Positions 1 to 6,937 of a stretch of DNA of 14,162 nucleotides are shown piece by piece. The translations under genes were made by a program, and so were the position numbers. Every line of letters begins with the position of its first letter. The stretch's first letter is position 1. The notes beneath the pieces are model-generated. The model was given only the letters and a program-made list of their open reading frames with translations. It did not search any database and was not told the origin of the DNA. Source of the DNA: UMGS973 sp964507795. GTDB taxonomy: Bacteria > Bacillota > Clostridia > Peptostreptococcales > Anaerovoracaceae. The stretch spans positions 1 to 14,162 of the forward strand of contig CAZDQV010000053.1 in NCBI GenBank assembly GCA_964507795.1, in the 5' to 3' direction.

Positions 1-1
1 C

Positions 2-237
2 CTTGAAAAAGTTATGATGATATGTTGCTTTAATGTGGCTTTTGATTTCACCTTTCTGCGGCAATATCAATGTCAAGAGGTCTTGTTATGGTTATCGCAG
101 GTATATTCCTGCTGGGCTGGATGCTTGAAATGACAGGCGTGTGGCTTGTTCCGGCTTTTGCGGATGCAGTAACACTTGTGCTTGCGTTTATTATGTTTGC
201 AAAATACAAAAACGTATACAATTACAGGATTCTGTAA
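2..237 (+). pseudogene. C-terminal end of a MATE-like efflux transporter, apparent frameshift
   Basis: Bases 67-237 encode a membrane segment followed by a second hydrophobic stretch (GVWLVPAFADAVTLVLAF) and a short basic tail. This resembles the last two helices of MATE-family Na+/H+-drug antiporters, where a conserved G-x-W..P..D pattern sits between the helices. Going upstream, this frame hits a TGA at 43-45, while the frame starting at base 2 reads an open, compatible stretch (LEKVMMICCFNVAFDF) up to about base 55. Adding one T to the TTT run at 53-55 would join them as FTFSAAISMSRG. The 5' part lies outside the window. The break may be a real mutation or a sequencing error in a homopolymer. 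The MATE assignment rests on pattern only and is moderately sure. Confidence 0.55.
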
Positions 238-238
238 T

Positions 239-260
239 CTGTCGCATAGGACAGTCTTTT
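239..260 (+). terminator. Weak terminator-like hairpin after the MATE-like gene
   Basis: CTGTC (239-243) can pair with GACAG (250-254) around a six-base loop, followed by TCTTTT. It starts one base after the TAA of the upstream gene. The stem is only 5 bp, so this is tentative. Confidence 0.4.
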
Positions 261-264
261 CCTG

Positions 265-293
265 TTGAACAGTGGTGCAGGCTGTTGTATAAT
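265..293 (+). promoter_or_regulatory. Sigma-70/SigA-type promoter for the deacetylase gene
   Basis: TTGAAC (265-270) and a perfect TATAAT (288-293) are separated by exactly 17 bases and lie about 60 bases before the chosen start codon of the deacetylase. Confidence 0.7.
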
Positions 294-354
294 TAATTAG
301 GTTGTAAAAACCGAATAAATGCTCATTGGTAAAAGGTATATAGGAGGAAGGGAA

Positions 355-1401
355 ATGGGAAGAATATTAAGGTTAGTTACAGCAGTTGTGGTAGTACTCA
401 GCATTGTGGCGTCAGGGAGCGTCTGTGCGTGTGCCGATGAAGCAAATGTGACGGAAGTTCCGACAGGCGGGATAACAGCAGGGTGGATAAATGAGAACGG
501 CAAAACATATTATGCCGACGATACAGGCGCATATGTTACAGGCTGGCAGGATATAGACGGAAGCAGATATTATTTCAGCAAAAAAACAGCGGAAATGTAT
601 ACGGGATTTCACAAAATATCGAGCAGCAAATACTATTTCGGCAAAACCACAGGCAAAATGTTCAGAGGCTTTCACAAAATATCCGGCAAGAAATATTATT
701 TTGGCAAAACAGGCGGCAAGATGTATACCGGTATGCACAAAATAAAGAAAAACGTCTATACATTTGATGAGAATGGAGTGCTTGTAAGGACTGTGTACGG
801 CAGACAAAAAGCCATTGCGCTTACATATGATGACGGACCTTCGGCTAATACGGACACGATTTTAGATGCGCTTGAAAAATATAACGGGCTTGCCACATTT
901 TTTGTAGTGGGCAACAGAGTTTCATCATTCAAGTCACAAATCAAAAGGGCTTACAATATGGGCTGTCAGATTGGAAACCACTCATGGAATCACGGCTGGT
1001 ACGGGCAGATGACTTCCTCACAGATTGCGTCTCAGATTTCAAGATGCAACAGTGCAGTCAAAAAACAGACAGGAGCGGCTCCTGTTATATGCAGAACTCC
1101 GGGAGGGGATCAGTCCTCCAAGGTTAAAAGCTCGGTGGGTATGCCTATAATACTGTGGTCGATAGATACAAGAGACTGGGAAACCCAGAACTCCTCAAAG
1201 ACCTACAGCTCAGTTATAAACGGAGCATATGACGGTGCAATTGCGCTGATGCATGATCTTTACAAGCCGACGGCAGACGCATCAAAGCGCATAATACCGC
1301 AGCTTGTATCACAGGGGTATCAGCTTGTAACGATTGAGGAATTAAGACTTCTGAAAGGATACAAACTGAAGCCGGGCAAGGTATATACCAGCTTCAGATA
1401 A
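355..1401 (+). CDS. Secreted polysaccharide deacetylase (CE4) with N-terminal cell-wall-binding repeats
   Basis: Predicted 348-aa exported enzyme that removes acetyl groups from a wall or extracellular polysaccharide, probably N-acetylated peptidoglycan or glucan. Residues 1-26 form a signal peptide ending in a plausible Ala-x-Ala site (ACA, then DE). Residues 43-145 hold five ~21-residue repeats of the GW/YYF type, related to choline- and glucan-binding repeats, which should tether it to the surface. From residue ~150 the NodB-homology domain shows the CE4 motifs: TYDDGP (base D159, metal ligand D160), HSWNH (metal ligands H209 and H213), RTPGG (R247), WSIDTRDW, and LMH (H300). The start at 355 has AGGAGG seven bases upstream; an upstream in-frame ATG at 319 lacks a site and would place charged residues before the signal peptide. 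The gene is monocistronic, with its own promoter. Substrate cannot be told from sequence. Confidence 0.9.
   Translation: MGRILRLVTAVVVVLSIVASGSVCACADEANVTEVPTGGITAGWINENGKTYYADDTGAYVTGWQDIDGSRYYFSKKTAEMYTGFHKISSSKYYFGKTTGKMFRGFHKISGKKYYFGKTGGKMYTGMHKIKKNVYTFDENGVLVRTVYGRQKAIALTYDDGPSANTDTILDALEKYNGLATFFVVGNRVSSFKSQIKRAYNMGCQIGNHSWNHGWYGQMTSSQIASQISRCNSAVKKQTGAAPVICRTPGGDQSSKVKSSVGMPIILWSIDTRDWETQNSSKTYSSVINGAYDGAIALMHDLYKPTADASKRIIPQLVSQGYQLVTIEELRLLKGYKLKPGKVYTSFR
481..789 (+). repeat. Five tandem ~63-bp coding repeats (GW/YYF cell-wall-binding units)
   Basis: Five units of 20-21 codons run from residue 43 to 145 of the deacetylase. Units 3 and 4 (starting at about 604 and 667) are the most alike, sharing GFHKIS..KYYFGKT.GKM at protein level and long stretches at DNA level. 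The first and last units have diverged. This suggests expansion by recent in-frame duplication of the middle unit. Confidence 0.8.
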
Positions 1402-1417
1402 AGGTAAAGATGCTTAA

Positions 1418-1439
1418 AAAGCGGCCGTATGGCCGCTTT
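1418..1439. terminator. Intrinsic terminator between convergent genes
   Basis: AAAGCGGCC (1418-1426) and GGCCGCTTT (1431-1439) form a perfect 9-bp stem with loop GTAT. On the minus strand the stem is followed by a T run, so it mainly ends the argR-recN-methyltransferase transcript, whose last stop codon abuts it. It may also stop the deacetylase transcript. Confidence 0.8.
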
Positions 1440-2584
1440 CAGTATTTTTTGAGCACATCTATTGCAGGATGTACGTTATAAAATTCTTTGAGACGGTTGT
1501 ATTCATCTGCAGCCTTTTGTTGTAATTTCTTGTAAGGCATGTTTTTTACAGCCTTAATCATTATGTTTTTTGATGTATGTTCAAGAGGCGTGAATTCAAT
1601 CATTGATACTTTGTATCCCATCTCCTCCAGTTTCAGTCCCCTGAGAGCATCTGTAAGGAGTTCTGTGAATTTGTCTTTGATGATGCCATGTTTGAGCATA
1701 GGCTGATGCAAGCTGTTTTCGATTTGCGAAAACAATTCATGCTGGCAACATGGCACTGAAAGTATTACTTTTGTATTCCAGTTTACGGCATTGATGAGCG
1801 CATAATCTGTAGCTGTGTCACAGGCGTGAAGAGTAACTACCATATCTGCATTGTCGTTTGTATAGTCAGCAATATCACCCATTAGAAATGTCAGATTTTC
1901 ATATCCGAGCTCATGTGCTGTTCTGTTGCAAAAATCTATAATGTCTTTTTTGAGATCAAGCCCTGTTATGCTGACATTTCGGGCTTTGATTATGTGCAAA
2001 TAGTAATAGAGTGCAAAAGTAAGGTATGATTTGCCACAACCGAAATCTATGATTTTGATGACTTTTTCCTGAGGAAGCACAGGATATACATCTTCAACTA
2101 TTTCAAGGAATCTGTTTATCTGACGGAATTTATGATAATGTTTTGGTTTGACAGTGCCGTCTTTGTTCATGACTCCAAGCATGATAAGAAAATCACAGGG
2201 CGTTCCTTCAGGAATCAGATAGTTCTTGTTTCTGTTGTGAGTAAGATCCGCCTCTCTTGTTTCTGACTTTTTGAAGGTAATCCTTGGCCTGTCAGCTTTT
2301 GCTGCAAGAATTTGCACCTCTCCTGATGTTGTGAATATATTAAACTGCTTGAAATATTCAAGCAGTGATATTGAAAAACTCTCGACATCATCTGCAGATA
2401 TATTAACATGCGTGACTTTTTTGTTATAGCTGTATTCAGCCTGATATTGATATGTTCCTTTCAAAACTACAGGTTTGATGGTTACCTTGCTATATTCAAG
2501 GGATTTTTCACGTTTGTTGCTTGCAATCATTTTCACAAGAGTTTTGTTTGTAAATATCTCGTTCAATGTTTTTTCAAGTGTCAT
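1439..2584 (-). CDS. SAM-dependent methyltransferase of the Methyltransf_32 type
   Basis: A 381-aa class I methyltransferase-fold protein. The SAM-binding glycine motif DFGCGKSYLT is at residues 180-189, an acidic end of strand 2 at GLD (208-210), a GDI loop near 236-238, then LHACDTATD (252-260) and VPCCQHEL (277-284). The LHAC/PCC combination is typical of the family that includes eukaryotic METTL25/RRNAD1-like proteins and many uncharacterised bacterial proteins; its substrate is not known to me. The N-terminal ~150 residues precede the Rossmann core. The start has GAGG ten bases upstream, and the gene lies 12 bases after the recN stop, so it is the third gene of the argR operon. A role in RNA or protein modification linked to repair is only a guess from position. 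Confidence 0.85.
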   Translation of the reverse strand: MTLEKTLNEIFTNKTLVKMIASNKREKSLEYSKVTIKPVVLKGTYQYQAEYSYNKKVTHVNISADDVESFSISLLEYFKQFNIFTTSGEVQILAAKADRPRITFKKSETREADLTHNRNKNYLIPEGTPCDFLIMLGVMNKDGTVKPKHYHKFRQINRFLEIVEDVYPVLPQEKVIKIIDFGCGKSYLTFALYYYLHIIKARNVSITGLDLKKDIIDFCNRTAHELGYENLTFLMGDIADYTNDNADMVVTLHACDTATDYALINAVNWNTKVILSVPCCQHELFSQIENSLHQPMLKHGIIKDKFTELLTDALRGLKLEEMGYKVSMIEFTPLEHTSKNIMIKAVKNMPYKKLQQKAADEYNRLKEFYNVHPAIDVLKKY

Positions 2585-2596
2585 CTGTTACCTCAT

Positions 2597-4216
2597 TTAT
2601 TCAGAAGCTTTAATAAGTTCTTTTGCAGACTGTATTGTAGTCTCAGTTATATTTATGCCTCCCAGGAGCCTTGCAATTTCTTCGGCTTTTTCTTCAGAAT
2701 TTAAAGGGATTACATTTGTGAAGGTAGAACTGTCGTTTGTTTCCTTTACAATCTTGAAATTATGACCCCTGCATGCTGCAATCTGTGGCAGGTGGGTGAT
2801 GCATATAATCTGGTGGTTTTTTGCAATCTGGCACATTTTTTTACCTACTATGCTTGCAGTTATACCGCTGATACCGGTATCTATTTCATCAAAAATCATA
2901 GTAGGAATATGGTCGTAATCTCCGATGATTTTTTTGAAGGCAAGCATAATTCTTGACATTTCACCGCCGGAGGCAACCTTTGCAAGAGGTTTCAGTGCCT
3001 CACCCCTGTTGGTTGTAATCAGAAACTCGACAATATCTGTACCCGATGCAGTGTATTGCTCTGCCTGTTTAAAATCAATAACCATATCAGCATCTTTGAA
3101 ATTCAGATCTTTAAGCTCATGCAGAATCTGCTCCTGCAGAGAAAGTGCCGCTTTTTTTCTGGCTTTTGAAAGTTGCTCAGAAAACTCCTGAAGGCTTGTT
3201 TCTGCCTGATTTTTTTTTGCAGTGAGTTTTTCTTTGAGTTCATCTATATTGTCAACCTCGGAGATGCTATTTGCCAGGTTTTCTCTATAGCTGATTATTT
3301 CTTCAATTGAATTTCCGTATTTCATTTTGAGCCTGTTTATTTCATCAAGTCTACTTATAGCGGCATCAAGTTCCTCTGGTGAAAACTCTGATTTGTCTTT
3401 GATACTCCTTATCTGCGAGCATACATCTTCAAGGCTGTAATATATATCAGATATTTTTTCATCCAATGATTTAAGGTCAGACGAAAACCCGGATATATCC
3501 TGAATAAGTGCAAGCACTTTGGAGAGGGTATATGAGGTGCTCTGCTCAGAATCATAAGAAATATCGTATGCAGATTCAAGTGCAGCGTATATTTTTTCGC
3601 TGTTCTGAAGCAGTGAAATCCTGTTTTCGAGTTCTATATCCTCGCCGGGCTTTAAATCGGCAGCATCTATTTCGTTAAGCTCAAATGACATAAAATCTTT
3701 TTTGCGCTGTTTCTCGGCAAATCCTGAAAGCAGTGAATCAAGTTCTGATGATATTTTGCGAAAATGTGCATAACATTCGGAGACCTTTGTTTTGAGCGGA
3801 TAGACAGTGTCTTTTGAGTAAAGATCCACAAGGTCTATATGATGTTCTGTGTTGAGCAGAGATTGATGATCGTATTGACCATGGATATCCGCAATGCGAC
3901 TGCAAAGGGTACTTATCTGTCCCAGTGTTACAAGTTCCCCGTTGATTTTGCATAAGTTTCTGCCTGATGCTGAGACTTCTCTGGTTATGACATATTCTTC
4001 GCCATCAAGTTCTGCAGCAAGCTGGACGACTGCCTTGTCTTTGCCTGAGCGAACAAAAGCCGTATCAGCTCTTGCCCCGAGAGCAAGACTTACGGCTTCG
4101 ATAATTATTGATTTGCCTGCACCGGTCTCACCTGTTATGATGTTTAAACCTTCGTGAAAATCAATCTGTACATTTTCAATTATTGCAAAGTCTTTAATGC
4201 TGATGTGTGATATCAT
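2597..4216 (-). CDS. recN: DNA repair protein RecN
   Basis: A 539-aa SMC-like ATPase that acts early in double-strand-break repair, gathering DNA ends for RecA. Walker A is GETGAGKS at residues 29-36, near the N-terminus. The middle (about 150-370) is the coiled-coil-rich region, rich in Glu, Lys, Leu and Ser. The ABC signature ASGGEMSR is at 415-422 and Walker B with catalytic acid (MIFDEID) at 440-446, followed by a THLPQ switch-like motif near 474. Length is slightly under the usual 550-570. The Shine-Dalgarno GGAG overlaps the argR stop codon, giving a 10-base gap and likely translational coupling. The pairing of argR (ahrC) with recN is conserved in Bacillota. In Bacillus recN is SOS-controlled; here no LexA-like box is seen directly before it. 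Confidence 0.97.
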   Translation of the reverse strand: MISHISIKDFAIIENVQIDFHEGLNIITGETGAGKSIIIEAVSLALGARADTAFVRSGKDKAVVQLAAELDGEEYVITREVSASGRNLCKINGELVTLGQISTLCSRIADIHGQYDHQSLLNTEHHIDLVDLYSKDTVYPLKTKVSECYAHFRKISSELDSLLSGFAEKQRKKDFMSFELNEIDAADLKPGEDIELENRISLLQNSEKIYAALESAYDISYDSEQSTSYTLSKVLALIQDISGFSSDLKSLDEKISDIYYSLEDVCSQIRSIKDKSEFSPEELDAAISRLDEINRLKMKYGNSIEEIISYRENLANSISEVDNIDELKEKLTAKKNQAETSLQEFSEQLSKARKKAALSLQEQILHELKDLNFKDADMVIDFKQAEQYTASGTDIVEFLITTNRGEALKPLAKVASGGEMSRIMLAFKKIIGDYDHIPTMIFDEIDTGISGITASIVGKKMCQIAKNHQIICITHLPQIAACRGHNFKIVKETNDSSTFTNVIPLNSEEKAEEIARLLGGINITETTIQSAKELIKASE

Positions 4217-4226
4217 TTTTTACTCC

Positions 4227-4676
4227 TTATGAAAGCAGTTCATTGAATCTGGCTACAAGCGCCGGTACATTTTCGTCTGCATCGATGACCATCATCAGAG
4301 TGTTGTCGCCTGCTATAGTGCCTATCACATGAGGAAGATCAAGGCAATCTATAGGCTCTGCAGCTGCATTGGCACAGCCCGGAAGTGTCTTGACAACAAT
4401 GATATTGCCTGCCGCATCAACATTTTTGACTATGTCACGCAATATGCTCAAGTATCTGTTGGACATATTGGTTTCTGCTGATGCCGCTACAGAATATTTG
4501 TATTTGCCGCCGGCAGAAAGATTCTTTACTAAATGAAGCTCCTTGATATCTCGGGAAATGGTCGCCTGAGTGACGTTGAATCCGTTCTCTTTGAGTAATG
4601 CAACAAGCATTTCCTGTGTATCGATATCATTTTCTTTGATGAGCTCCAGAATTTTATTTTGTCTTGCATAACGCAT
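4227..4676 (-). CDS. argR: Arginine repressor ArgR/AhrC
   Basis: A 149-aa repressor/activator of arginine metabolism that binds ARG boxes as an arginine-stabilised hexamer. The winged-helix DNA-binding domain covers about residues 1-70 and contains the recognition signature TQATISRDIKEL (36-47). The C-terminal oligomerisation and arginine-binding domain includes LPG near 98-100 and GTIAGDNT (119-126). Length matches the family. The start follows a GGGGGA ribosome site (4686-4692 on the minus strand). It is the first gene of the leftward operon with recN and the methyltransferase. Candidate ARG boxes lie in its own promoter region, so autoregulation is likely. Confidence 0.97.
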   Translation of the reverse strand: MRYARQNKILELIKENDIDTQEMLVALLKENGFNVTQATISRDIKELHLVKNLSAGGKYKYSVAASAETNMSNRYLSILRDIVKNVDAAGNIIVVKTLPGCANAAAEPIDCLDLPHVIGTIAGDNTLMMVIDADENVPALVARFNELLS

Positions 4677-4709
4677 AAGTTTGTTTCCCCCAAATGTTTT
4701 TCCTGAGAC

Positions 4710-4721
4710 TATTGTATCACA
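4710..4721 (-). promoter_or_regulatory. argR operon promoter, extended -10
   Basis: On the minus strand TGATACAATAGT contains an extended -10 (TG-A-TACAAT). The hexamer at the 17-base -35 position (TTCCTT) is poor, as is common with extended -10 promoters. The element is 35 bases before the argR start. Confidence 0.55.
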
Positions 4722-4739
4722 AATACACCAGACAAGGAA

Positions 4740-4773
4740 GTATAAATATTCACAAAATGAATAAAAATACGAT
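4740..4773. promoter_or_regulatory. Facing pair of ARG-box-like operator sites
   Basis: GTATAAATATTCA (4740-4752) and TGAATAAAAATAC (4758-4770) face each other across CAAAA. The right one matches the Bacillus AhrC box, as I recall it (CATGAATAAAAATKCAAK), at about 15 of 18 positions. They lie midway between the argR and ruvC starts, and the right box abuts the ruvC -35. ArgR binding here is inferred. Confidence 0.6.
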
Positions 4774-4801
4774 AGACAAACATTTGTTTGTATGATACAA
4801 T
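4773..4801 (+). promoter_or_regulatory. ruvCAB promoter
   Basis: TAGACA (4773-4778) and TACAAT (4796-4801) are separated by 17 bases, with TG one base before the -10, so it is also an extended -10. A 14-bp palindrome, CAAACATTTGTTTG (4777-4790), sits in the spacer and could bind a regulator. Confidence 0.75.
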
Positions 4802-4806
4802 AGTGA

Positions 4807-4820
4807 CGAACATAAGTTTT
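4807..4820 (+). promoter_or_regulatory. LexA-like SOS box before ruvC
   Basis: CGAACATAAGTTTT matches the Bacillus LexA/DinR consensus CGAACRNRYGTTYC at 12 of 14 positions. It covers the expected transcription start, 25-12 bases before the ruvC ATG, a position suited to repression. ruvAB is SOS-controlled in many bacteria. Confidence 0.6.
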
Positions 4821-4831
4821 GGGGGAGCAAT

Positions 4832-5332
4832 ATGAGAATATTAGGAATAGATCCGGGATATGCTATACTCGGATACGGTATTGTAGATGTAGAGGGCAAT
4901 CATTTCAAACCGATTGAGTATGGTGCAGTTACTACCGAGGCAGGAATGGATATGCCCGACAGACTCAAAGTCCTTTACAACGGACTTATGGAGATTATTG
5001 ATAAATACAACCCGCAGCAGGCAGCCATAGAGGAACTTTTTTTTAACACCAACAACAAAACAGCCATACTTGTTGGGCAGGCCAGAGGTGTAGCTATACT
5101 TGCCTGTGCCAATTCGGGGCTTGAGATTTTTGAATATACGCCATTGCAGATTAAACAGGGGCTTGTGGGATATGGCAGAGCAGACAAGAAACAGATACAG
5201 CAGATGGTAAAGATCATGCTTAATCTCAAAGAGGTTCCAAAACCCGACGATACTGCAGATGCACTTGCAGCAGCCATATGCCATGGCAATACTGCATCAT
5301 CACGAAAACGAATGGAGAAGATTATTAAATGA
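4832..5332 (+). CDS. ruvC: Holliday junction resolvase RuvC
   Basis: A 166-aa dimeric endonuclease that nicks Holliday junctions symmetrically after RuvAB branch migration. The RNase H-like fold shows its acidic catalytic set: D7 in GIDPG, E67/E68 in AIEEL, and D140 and D143 in PDDTADALA. The conserved FFNTNNKTA stretch (70-78) and the basic loop near GYGRADKKQIQ (113-123) also fit. The C-terminal tail is basic. GGGGGAG lies about six bases before the ATG. It is the first gene of ruvC-ruvA-ruvB; its stop overlaps the ruvA start. Confidence 0.97.
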   Translation: MRILGIDPGYAILGYGIVDVEGNHFKPIEYGAVTTEAGMDMPDRLKVLYNGLMEIIDKYNPQQAAIEELFFNTNNKTAILVGQARGVAILACANSGLEIFEYTPLQIKQGLVGYGRADKKQIQQMVKIMLNLKEVPKPDDTADALAAAICHGNTASSRKRMEKIIK

Positions 5333-5913
5333 TACATTATATCAAAGGTACACTTGCAATGAAATTTGATACAGGTATAGTAGTTGAGACTGGAGGCATA
5401 GGATATGATATATCTGTGCCGGGCAATTCCTCCCTTTACCTTCGCAGTGAAGGAGATGAGATTATATGCTATACTGCCATGATTGTCAGGGAGGACGATG
5501 TGAGTCTTTATGGCTTTGCAGACAGAGAGAGTCTTGATCTTTTCAGGCTCCTTATTACTGTAAACGGAGTCGGGGCAAAAGCCGCAATGTCTGTACTTTC
5601 AGCTCTTACATCATCTCAGCTCAGACAGGCTATATCATTTGAAGATGACAAAGCTATAGCAACAGCCAATGGCATAGGCAAAAAAACAGCTCAGAGGATT
5701 GTACTCGAGCTCAAAGACAAGGTTTCGGCGGATAATATTCCGGCCGCAGAGCAACAGCCTTCGCAAACAGAATCAAGTGATGCAAGGGCAGAAGCAATTA
5801 AAGGCCTTGTGTCTCTTGGTTACAGCAGGGCAGAGGCAGTGAATGCCCTTGCAGGCATAGAGGCTGCAACTGCTCAGGAATATATCAAAAAAGCACTCAA
5901 AAATCTGTTTTAG
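5329..5913 (+). CDS. ruvA: Holliday junction DNA helicase subunit RuvA
   Basis: A 194-aa protein that binds the four-way junction as a tetramer and loads RuvB. The N-terminal OB-fold (about 1-64) begins MIHYIKGTL and contains GGIGYDISVP. Two helix-hairpin-helix motifs follow: VNGVGAKAA (near 78-86) and ANGIGKKTAQRI (near 113-124). A Ser/Gln/Glu-rich linker (about 137-150) leads to domain III, which contacts RuvB (LVSLGYSRAEAVNAL). Its ATG overlaps the ruvC stop (ATGA), so translation is probably coupled. Confidence 0.97.
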   Translation: MIHYIKGTLAMKFDTGIVVETGGIGYDISVPGNSSLYLRSEGDEIICYTAMIVREDDVSLYGFADRESLDLFRLLITVNGVGAKAAMSVLSALTSSQLRQAISFEDDKAIATANGIGKKTAQRIVLELKDKVSADNIPAAEQQPSQTESSDARAEAIKGLVSLGYSRAEAVNALAGIEAATAQEYIKKALKNLF

Positions 5914-5923
5914 GGGATAGGAT

Positions 5924-6937
5924 ATGGATGAACAAAGAATAACAGCAACATCAGCAGGCTTCAATGAGGAAAAATCCGAAATAGGGTTAAGACCGCAGAC
6001 GCTTGAGGAATATATAGGTCAAAAAACAGCAACAGACAATCTCAAAATATTCATAGAGGCAGCCAAGCTTAGAGGAGAGCCTCTCGATCATGTGCTTTTT
6101 TATGGCCCTCCGGGACTTGGCAAGACAACACTCGCAGGCATAATCGCAAATGAGCTTGGTGTAGAGATTAAAATCACATCAGGTCCTGCGATAGACAGAG
6201 CGGGAGATCTTGCAGCGATACTTACGAATCTCAATGAGAATGATGTCCTGTTTATAGACGAGATACACAGACTGAATCGTTCAGTTGAAGAGGTGCTTTA
6301 CTCTGCAATGGAGGATTATGCACTTGATATAATTATAGGAAAAGGCCCGTCCGCAAGGTCAATACGCCTTGACCTTGCCAAATTCACACTGATAGGAGCA
6401 ACCACCAGAGCAGGCAGCCTCTCAGCACCGCTTAGGGACAGGTTTGGAGTGCTGAGTAAATTCACTTTGTACGACACAGACGATCTCAAAAAAATCATCA
6501 AAAGATCAGCCGGTATACTTGGAGTTGATGTTGATGAAACTTCACTTGAGGAGATGGCAAAGCGCTCAAGAGGAACTCCGAGAGTTGCAAACAGAATACT
6601 CAAGAGAGTCAGAGATTTCTCACAGGTAAAAGGTGACGGTGCCATTAATCCAGAGATAACAGAGAAAGCTCTTGCAGCGCTTGGCGTTGACGGGTACGGT
6701 CTTGAAGCACTTGACAGAGAGCTTCTTGAAACTATTATCACCAGATTCAATGGAGGCCCTGTCGGCATAGACACTATAGCAGCCTCGATAGGTGAGGAGA
6801 GAGTCACCATCGAAGATGTCTATGAGCCGTATCTGATACAGGCAGGATTCCTTCACAGGACCCAAAAAGGCAGGGTAGTATCAGAGCAAGCATACAGACA
6901 TCTTGGCATAGCAATGCCAGAGGATATTGAATATTAG
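5924..6937 (+). CDS. ruvB: Holliday junction DNA helicase ATPase RuvB
   Basis: A 337-aa AAA+ motor that drives branch migration as hexameric rings flanking RuvA. Walker A is GPPGLGKT (61-68), Walker B LFIDEIH (109-115), sensor 1 GATTRAG (158-164), and the arginine finger region PLRDRFG (169-175). The C-terminal winged-helix part ends with the family-typical TQKGRV and AYRHLG stretches. GGGGATAGG precedes the ATG, ten bases after the ruvA stop. It ends the ruvCAB operon before a strong hairpin. Length is normal. Confidence 0.98.
   Translation: MDEQRITATSAGFNEEKSEIGLRPQTLEEYIGQKTATDNLKIFIEAAKLRGEPLDHVLFYGPPGLGKTTLAGIIANELGVEIKITSGPAIDRAGDLAAILTNLNENDVLFIDEIHRLNRSVEEVLYSAMEDYALDIIIGKGPSARSIRLDLAKFTLIGATTRAGSLSAPLRDRFGVLSKFTLYDTDDLKKIIKRSAGILGVDVDETSLEEMAKRSRGTPRVANRILKRVRDFSQVKGDGAINPEITEKALAALGVDGYGLEALDRELLETIITRFNGGPVGIDTIAASIGEERVTIEDVYEPYLIQAGFLHRTQKGRVVSEQAYRHLGIAMPEDIEY

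Noticed and set aside
319..354. Earlier ATG for the deacetylase at 319
   Set aside because: No ribosome site precedes it, the AGGAGG at 342-347 would lie inside the gene, and the extra residues would spoil the signal peptide.
412..807. Leftward 131-codon open frame within the deacetylase
   Set aside because: It is a product of the tandem repeats read antisense; the sense frame has clear CE4 motifs and a signal peptide.
2408..2765. Rightward open frames overlapping the methyltransferase and recN
   Set aside because: They are antisense to two well-supported genes and have no homology pattern or ribosome site.
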